Assembly: GCA_035280345.1 (NCBI GenBank)
Contig: DATEGA010000175.1
Location: 1 to 10,231, forward strand
DNA: 10,231 bases
Direction of reading: 5' to 3'
DNA from: DASSJF01 sp035280345
GTDB taxonomy: Bacteria > Sysuimicrobiota > Sysuimicrobiia > Sysuimicrobiales > Segetimicrobiaceae
Shown in pieces: positions 7,015-10,231 of the stretch. A model generated the notes under the pieces. The model saw only the letters and a list, made by a program, of their open reading frames with translations, did not search any database and was not told where the DNA came from. How positions within the stretch are numbered: the stretch's first letter is position 1; each line of letters starts with the position of its first letter. Both the position numbers and the translations under genes were made by a program.

Positions 7015-7917
7015 CTACGCCTCGGTGTAGACGGCTGCCGCGCAGGTGCGCGGAAGAAAAACATATAGGCGCTGCCGGGCGCGATCGAAGGCGGTGGTGT
7101 GGGCGCCCGTCTCGGTGGTGATCTCTTGCACGACGGCCATCTCCCGCGTGTCCAGCACGACGACGACCCCAGGCCGCCCGACCGCGACATAAAGAAGCGA
7201 CCGGTCGGGGTTGTTCCAGACCGCATCCGGTTCTCCCGGGATGGCGGCGCCGGCGACTTCCCGTCCGGTGTCGAGATCCAGCGCGACGACCCGGCCGCCG
7301 TCGCAGGCGACGAAGGCACGGCGCTGCTCGGCATCCAGATCGAGACCGTGGGGACCGGACGACGAGACCGGCCACAGCGCGGTGATCGCGGCGGTGCCGG
7401 CGTCGAGTACCGCGACGCACGCGGGGTCCCGAACATTGATGAGGAACCGGTCGCCGGCGGCGTCGTAGACGCACCACCGTGGCCGTCCCGGCAGCGCCGT
7501 CTCGCGCACCACGGTAGTCTCGCGCGGATCGGCGAGACGCGCGCGGAAGTCTTGCACGTCTGCGACGAGCAACCGCCCCCGGCGCCCATCCCACGCGAGA
7601 CCGTTGGGCTTCGGGCCGACCGCGATCTCGCCGGCGACGCCGTGGGAATCCGCGTCGATGACGAGGACCGTGCCCGCGCCCCGTGCCGCCGCGAATACGC
7701 GACGCGCGCGCGGCGCGCACAGCACGCCGCTGGCCTCCGGACACCCCACAATGGTGCCGTGGTGCGACGTCCGCGCCCCATCGATGACCTCCACGGCGCC
7801 GCCGGCCGTGTGTGCGACGAAGACGCGACCGGTCACGGGATCGACGTCGCCATGGTCGAACCCGCCGTCCGGCGCGTGGGGCGGCAGCGGGATCGAGACG
7901 CTGTGGGTTAGACTCAC
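7015..7917 (-). CDS. Seven-bladed YncE/YVTN-type beta-propeller protein
   Basis: About 300 residues made of seven similar units of roughly 40 residues, each a short 'position-value-identity' pattern. Examples are DPVTGRVFVAHTAGGAVEVID at 26-46, RRVFAAARGAGTVLVIDAD at 72-90, GRLLVADV at 114-121, DRFLINVRDPACVAVLDAGT at 156-175, RRAFVACDGGRVVALDLDTG at 199-218, SLLYVAVGRPGVVVVLDT at 240-257 and QRLYVFLPRTCAAAVYTEA at the end. This is the YVTN/YncE propeller layout. No signal peptide or membrane segment is visible, so it is probably cytoplasmic. Start: GTG at 7917, 5 bp after the upstream stop, with GGGACGG about 8 bp before it. The GTG at 7956 would overlap the upstream gene by 34 bp and has no ribosome binding site. 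It lies 3 bp before chrA, within the operon. Propellers bind ligands or partners, so no reaction can be assigned. Confidence 0.88.
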   Translation of the reverse strand: MSLTHSVSIPLPPHAPDGGFDHGDVDPVTGRVFVAHTAGGAVEVIDGARTSHHGTIVGCPEASGVLCAPRARRVFAAARGAGTVLVIDADSHGVAGEIAVGPKPNGLAWDGRRGRLLVADVQDFRARLADPRETTVVRETALPGRPRWCVYDAAGDRFLINVRDPACVAVLDAGTAAITALWPVSSSGPHGLDLDAEQRRAFVACDGGRVVALDLDTGREVAGAAIPGEPDAVWNNPDRSLLYVAVGRPGVVVVLDTREMAVVQEITTETGAHTTAFDRARQRLYVFLPRTCAAAVYTEA

Positions 7918-7922
7918 CGGCG

Positions 7923-8363
7923 CTACCGTCCCGCGTCGACTTCCCGGCGGCACCACGCGTACAGGGCGTCGTATAGCGGCGTCTCCAGCCGGATCTTCTC
8001 GTGGTCATTGTCGCCGTGGATCGCGGCGAACCCGTGCGCGATCGCCTTGAGCCCCGCCGCCTCCGGCGTGATGTCGATGTCCGCGGCCACGTCCGCGCCG
8101 TGGACGATCTTGGCGAGCCTCCGGAGGGCTGGGTCCGTGAGGTTGTATTTGACCATGATCGATTCGAAGCTGCACCGGCCGTCGACATGGCCGAGTTCAA
8201 CTCCCTTAACGTCGTAGGGAATCGCCTGTTCCCGCTCGGCCGCCGCCATGACCTCGTCGGCGGGCACGTAGACAAAGACCGGATCTTTGTCGACGAACTT
8301 CCGGATCAGCCAGGGGCACGCGATCCGATCGACGTTGGCGTTCTTTCGCGTGATCCATTTCAT
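7923..8363 (-). CDS. Stand-alone ChrB C-terminal (chromate resistance) domain protein
   Basis: A 146-residue protein consisting only of the C-terminal domain of ChrB. It opens at MKWITRKNANVDRIACPWLI, with the domain signature VDRIACPWLIRKF at 11-23, and continues with VELGHVDGRCSFESI at 55-69 and DPALRRLAKIVHGADV at 77-92. The same Asp-Arg-x-Ala-Cys-x-Trp-Leu-Ile-Arg, Gly-His...Cys-Ser/Thr-Phe-Glu and Ile-Val-His positions occur in the full ChrB encoded by the same operon. The ATG at 8363 has GGAGGT 8 bp upstream and overlaps the upstream TGA as ATGA, so it is translationally coupled to the SOD-rhodanese gene. The open frame extends upstream to 8594, but that part is Arg-rich non-coding frame. 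The conserved His, Cys, Asp and Glu residues could bind a metal or oxyanion (inference). No DNA-binding domain is present, so it need not be a repressor. Confidence 0.92.
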   Translation of the reverse strand: MKWITRKNANVDRIACPWLIRKFVDKDPVFVYVPADEVMAAAEREQAIPYDVKGVELGHVDGRCSFESIMVKYNLTDPALRRLAKIVHGADVAADIDITPEAAGLKAIAHGFAAIHGDNDHEKIRLETPLYDALYAWCRREVDAGR

Positions 8364-9373
8364 CGCCGGACACCTCCGTTGTCGTGCTCGCGCTGTACCG
8401 TCAGGGCCCGCGCCCCGCCGGCGGCGTACCATGCAGAGAATCCGCCTCTGACGAACCTCGCGTCGAAGCCGCGGTCTCGAAGCGCCACCGCGATGTCGCA
8501 TCCTACGCGGTACCCGTAGGAGCAGTATACGAAGAGCGGTACGTCGGTTCGAAGATCCCTCACCCACTCGTCCACAGTTTCCGGGTCGCGCCACACAGCG
8601 CCGCGAATCATCTCGGTGCTGCGCGAAAAATCATGCCGCGGGCGGGCGTCGATCAGTTGGAGCGGCTTGCCTTCTTCCATCTTGGTGCGCAGTTCCTCGA
8701 CGGAGATCGAGAGCACGGAGTCGACGGTCTGCTCCTCTCGGACCGGCCTATCGCCCCGCGCGGCGGCCAGCCGGCTCTCGACGGCTGCCCAGTCGATATT
8801 GCGCATGAACGCGTCGATGTAGGCGGGGGTGTTGGCGCCGAACTCGAGCCGGTAGGCGTGCTCGTACATATCGAGCGCGAGGAGCGGCGCCGCGTCGAGT
8901 GCCGACTGGCACTGGTCCACAATGATCTGGTTGAAAACTTCGCCGTCCCGATGGGAGTAGTTCAAGGTCACCCAGCCTGGGCCGCCGTCGAGCGCCCGCG
9001 CGAGGGAGACGAACTGCTGACGCCAGGCGTCGACCCCGCCGAATCGGCGCTGCAGGGCTGCTGCGATCGTCTCGGGCATCTTCGAGCCGGCACCGATGCC
9101 GGTGAAGAGGACGGCGCCGTCACCACCCAAGCTGCCGAAATACACTTCGTGGAGCCCGACCGACCCCATGGCGGTGAGTTCCTCGCGCTTGAGCGCGCGG
9201 ACCTCATATCCGGGCGCGATCGTAAAGTCCAGCGAATCCAGCGCGTCGCGGATCGCGTTGAGGGATCGCACCGCGGCGCCGTAGTCGTCTTCGTAGTGCT
9301 GGACGATCAGGCGTTCCGAAATCCCGTTCAAGGTCCACGGTTTGCAGGCGATCGGGACCACATGCTGAGCCAT
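8360..9373 (-). CDS. Superoxide dismutase-rhodanese fusion protein (ChrC-ChrE-like)
   Basis: First gene of the chr-type operon, 337 residues. Residues 1-205 are an Fe/Mn superoxide dismutase. All four metal ligands are present: His26 (VQHYEDDYG), His75 (GLHEVYF), Asp168 and His172 (LDMYEHAY). The normal HHxxHHxxY signature has become HYEDDYGAA, so outer-sphere His30 and Tyr34 of E. coli MnSOD are replaced by Asp30 and Ala34, and the Trp of WEHAY is Tyr. A linker rich in charged residues (about 206-220) leads to a rhodanese domain (about 222-320) with LIDARPRHDF at 240-249, active loop Cys284-SYGY-Arg289 and RGGFSAW at 309-315. The ATG at 9373 has GGGAGG 7 bp upstream; a longer frame up to 9748 lacks coding character. 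No signal peptide is seen, so it is probably cytoplasmic. The stop overlaps the next gene as ATGA. SOD and rhodanese genes (chrC, chrE) occur separately in the C. metallidurans chr cluster. Confidence 0.93.
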   Translation of the reverse strand: MAQHVVPIACKPWTLNGISERLIVQHYEDDYGAAVRSLNAIRDALDSLDFTIAPGYEVRALKREELTAMGSVGLHEVYFGSLGGDGAVLFTGIGAGSKMPETIAAALQRRFGGVDAWRQQFVSLARALDGGPGWVTLNYSHRDGEVFNQIIVDQCQSALDAAPLLALDMYEHAYRLEFGANTPAYIDAFMRNIDWAAVESRLAAARGDRPVREEQTVDSVLSISVEELRTKMEEGKPLQLIDARPRHDFSRSTEMIRGAVWRDPETVDEWVRDLRTDVPLFVYCSYGYRVGCDIAVALRDRGFDARFVRGGFSAWYAAGGARALTVQREHDNGGVRR

Positions 9374-9393
9374 CCGAAAACCTCCCTTGCTGG

Positions 9394-9409
9394 TGTAATA
9401 ACTATTACA
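9394..9409. promoter_or_regulatory. Perfect 7-2-7 palindromic operator candidate
   Basis: TGTAATA (9394-9400), AC, TATTACA (9403-9409) is a perfect inverted repeat. It is strikingly AT-rich against GC-rich surroundings. It starts 1 bp beyond the predicted -10 box of the operon and covers the expected transcription start, where a bound dimeric repressor would block initiation. ChrB, encoded in the operon, is the obvious candidate binder, but an unlinked regulator is equally possible. Confidence 0.7.
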
Positions 9410-9410
9410 T

Positions 9411-9439
9411 ACACTAGCAACATATGATACGAGCGTCAA
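9411..9439 (-). promoter_or_regulatory. Sigma70-type promoter of the seven-gene operon
   Basis: On the minus strand, TTGACG (9439-9434) is a 5/6 match to the -35 consensus. Exactly 17 bp separate it from TAGTGT (9416-9411), which keeps the critical T1, A2 and T6 of the -10 box. The start would fall near 9404, giving an untranslated leader of about 30 bp with GGGAGG (9386-9381) before the ATG at 9373. Confidence 0.65.
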
Positions 9440-9796
9440 GGGCACACATGTTCGGCCGTCCCGTCGGGCAGCGTTGGGCCCACCCAAACGGAGCGGCGCA
9501 CTGTTACACTGCCGCCGCCTGCGCTTGCCGGAATTCAACTTAGAGGAACACACTCGTCGTGGATGTCGCGGTTTTCTCGTACCTGAACACGCTCGCGTCG
9601 CGCTTCCGCGCGCGGATGGCTTGCGGTGGCCGTCGGCCGGGATATCCGACCGAGGCCTTCTTGAGCGGCCGGTCGACGCAGTCATCAAGATCGCGCGCCG
9701 CGTCCGCTTGGGCTGAGATGACCGGCGGGGCGAGGTGCCGAGAAACACCGATTCGATACTCGGCGGTCCCGCGCGGTTGTAAAGCTTATTTTATTC
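9440..9796. other. Intergenic stretch without a supported gene
   Basis: This stretch lies between the chr-type promoter and the hairpin at 9797. Open frames here (80 and 97 codons on the plus strand, and an upstream extension of the SOD frame) are Arg/Ser/Pro-rich with no recognisable domain. A small inverted repeat, CCGAG (9738-9742) with CTCGG (9759-9763), has a 16-base loop. I see no tRNA, insertion sequence end or attachment site. Confidence 0.5.
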
Positions 9797-9831
9797 GACC
9801 GGGGCCGCGCCCATCCACGCGAACCCCGGTC
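9797..9831 (-). terminator. Strong hairpin downstream of the right-edge gene, possible terminator
   Basis: GACCGGGG (9797-9804) pairs perfectly with CCCCGGTC (9824-9831). Inside it CGCG (9806-9809) pairs with CGCG (9818-9821) around an 8-base loop. It lies 26 bp past the stop of the leftward gene ending at 9858 and would separate it from the chr-type promoter. In that direction the following bases are A-rich (GAATAAAATAAG) rather than a T run, so it is not a classical intrinsic terminator. Confidence 0.4.
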
Positions 9832-9857
9832 TCTCGGGAACCTTCGAACTAATCGGA

Positions 9858-10231
9858 TTACAAGCCTTGCTTGACGATCGTCCCTGCGGACGCCCTGTTG
9901 AAGGCGATATTCAAGTCGTTGGCCGTTGAGGTCGTATAGTCGATCCGCATTTCGTCACCCGCGCGGAGCGCGGTCACGGGAACCTGTTGGCTGCCGAATG
10001 TTACGAGCAAGCCCTCGGGGATATAGATGCGCGTGACTGGTCCGTATCCCGGAGTCATCAAACGATCTTGACCCTGCTCACCGTTGGCGATCGTCGGGAA
10101 CGCTCCTGTAACGATATCCGCCGTGGCCGCGCAAGTGTCGGGTGCCGCGCCGGAGCAGGAGAGCGTGATGGTCTGGATCTCCCCGGCAACTGTGTTCGTG
10201 GCGGCTGCGGGCGCTGCGGGCTCGGGTGCCG
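9858..10231 (-). CDS. C-terminal part of a probable exported protein of unknown function (cut by window edge)
   Basis: The frame is open to the right edge, so the N-terminus lies outside the window; 123 residues are readable. It begins with a Pro/Ala-rich stretch (APEPAAPAAATNT), typical of a linker after a signal peptide or membrane anchor. A small, probably all-beta region follows (VAGEIQTITLSC onward), with two Cys 10 residues apart (SCSGAAPDTC) that could form a disulfide. Near the end are VTRIYIPEGLLVTFG and ALRAGDEMRIDYTT, whose strand-turn-strand pattern resembles OB-like domains of secreted proteins. It ends VKQGL with TAA at 9860-9858. The internal TTG/ATG at 10061-10056 is not taken as the start, because the frame upstream of it has protein-like composition. 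I do not recognise the family. It is on the same strand as the chr-type operon but separated by about 480 bp, a hairpin and a new promoter, so it is not part of that operon. Confidence 0.7.
   Translation of the reverse strand, partial: APEPAAPAAATNTVAGEIQTITLSCSGAAPDTCAATADIVTGAFPTIANGEQGQDRLMTPGYGPVTRIYIPEGLLVTFGSQQVPVTALRAGDEMRIDYTTSTANDLNIAFNRASAGTIVKQGL

Noticed and set aside
5636..8275. An 879-codon open frame on the minus strand
   Set aside because: It runs in another frame through chrA, the propeller and the ChrB-domain gene. Its product is extremely Arg/Gly/Ser-rich with no motif, an artefact of high GC.
8364..8594. Longer start for the solo ChrB-domain gene
   Set aside because: The extra 77 residues are Arg-rich and lie inside the rhodanese coding region. 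ATG 8363 has GGAGGT and an ATGA junction.
9374..9748. Longer start for the SOD-rhodanese gene
   Set aside because: The extension is Arg/Ser-rich and would translate through the promoter and operator. ATG 9373 has GGGAGG at 7 bp and begins a normal SOD N-terminus.
9474..9852. Plus-strand open frames of 80 and 97 codons in the intergenic region
   Set aside because: Their products are Arg/Ser/Pro-rich with no domain; one has only a loosely spaced GAGGA before GTG 9559.
9858..10061. A complete 67-residue gene starting at the TTG at 10061
   Set aside because: The same frame is open to the window edge with protein-like sequence and a Pro/Ala linker, so it is the end of a larger gene.

Overview
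This is a GC-rich bacterial window with tight gene packing, frequent GTG starts and short start/stop overlaps. It fits a high-GC soil or subsurface bacterium, but nothing in it fixes the phylum. I see no rRNA, tRNA, insertion sequence, CRISPR array or phage gene. The layout has four parts.

(1) Positions 1-1796, plus strand: the end of a peptide/nickel-type ABC importer operon, with a DppB-like permease (cut at the left edge) overlapping a DppC-like permease. A GC-rich hairpin followed by a short T-rich run may terminate it. (2) Positions 1920-3107, plus strand: two adjacent paralogous genes of unknown function. Each encodes a membrane-anchored protein built from six regular repeats of about 24 residues.

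(3) Positions 3112-9373, minus strand: a compact seven-gene operon, the main feature of the window. In transcription order it encodes a superoxide dismutase-rhodanese fusion, a stand-alone ChrB C-terminal domain protein, a seven-bladed beta-propeller, the chromate transporter ChrA, a low-molecular-weight phosphatase/arsenate-reductase-like protein with Lys in place of the P-loop Arg, a full two-domain ChrB, and an MFS transporter. A promoter-like pair (TTGACG, 17 bp, TAGTGT) sits before the first gene. A perfect 7-2-7 palindrome covers the predicted transcription start, as a repressor operator would. (4) Positions 9374-10231: this promoter region, a stretch with no supported gene, a hairpin, and the 3' end of a minus-strand gene for a Pro/Ala-rich, probably exported protein that runs off the right edge.

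The operon reads as a chromate/oxidative-stress resistance unit. ChrA would export chromate, ChrB would sense it and control the operon, and the SOD and rhodanese modules would deal with superoxide and with thiol chemistry that accompany Cr(VI) reduction. The fusion joins in one chain two functions, SOD (ChrC) and rhodanese (ChrE), that the Cupriavidus metallidurans chr cluster encodes separately. The roles of the solo ChrB domain, the propeller, the phosphatase-like protein and the MFS protein are inferred only from their place in the operon.
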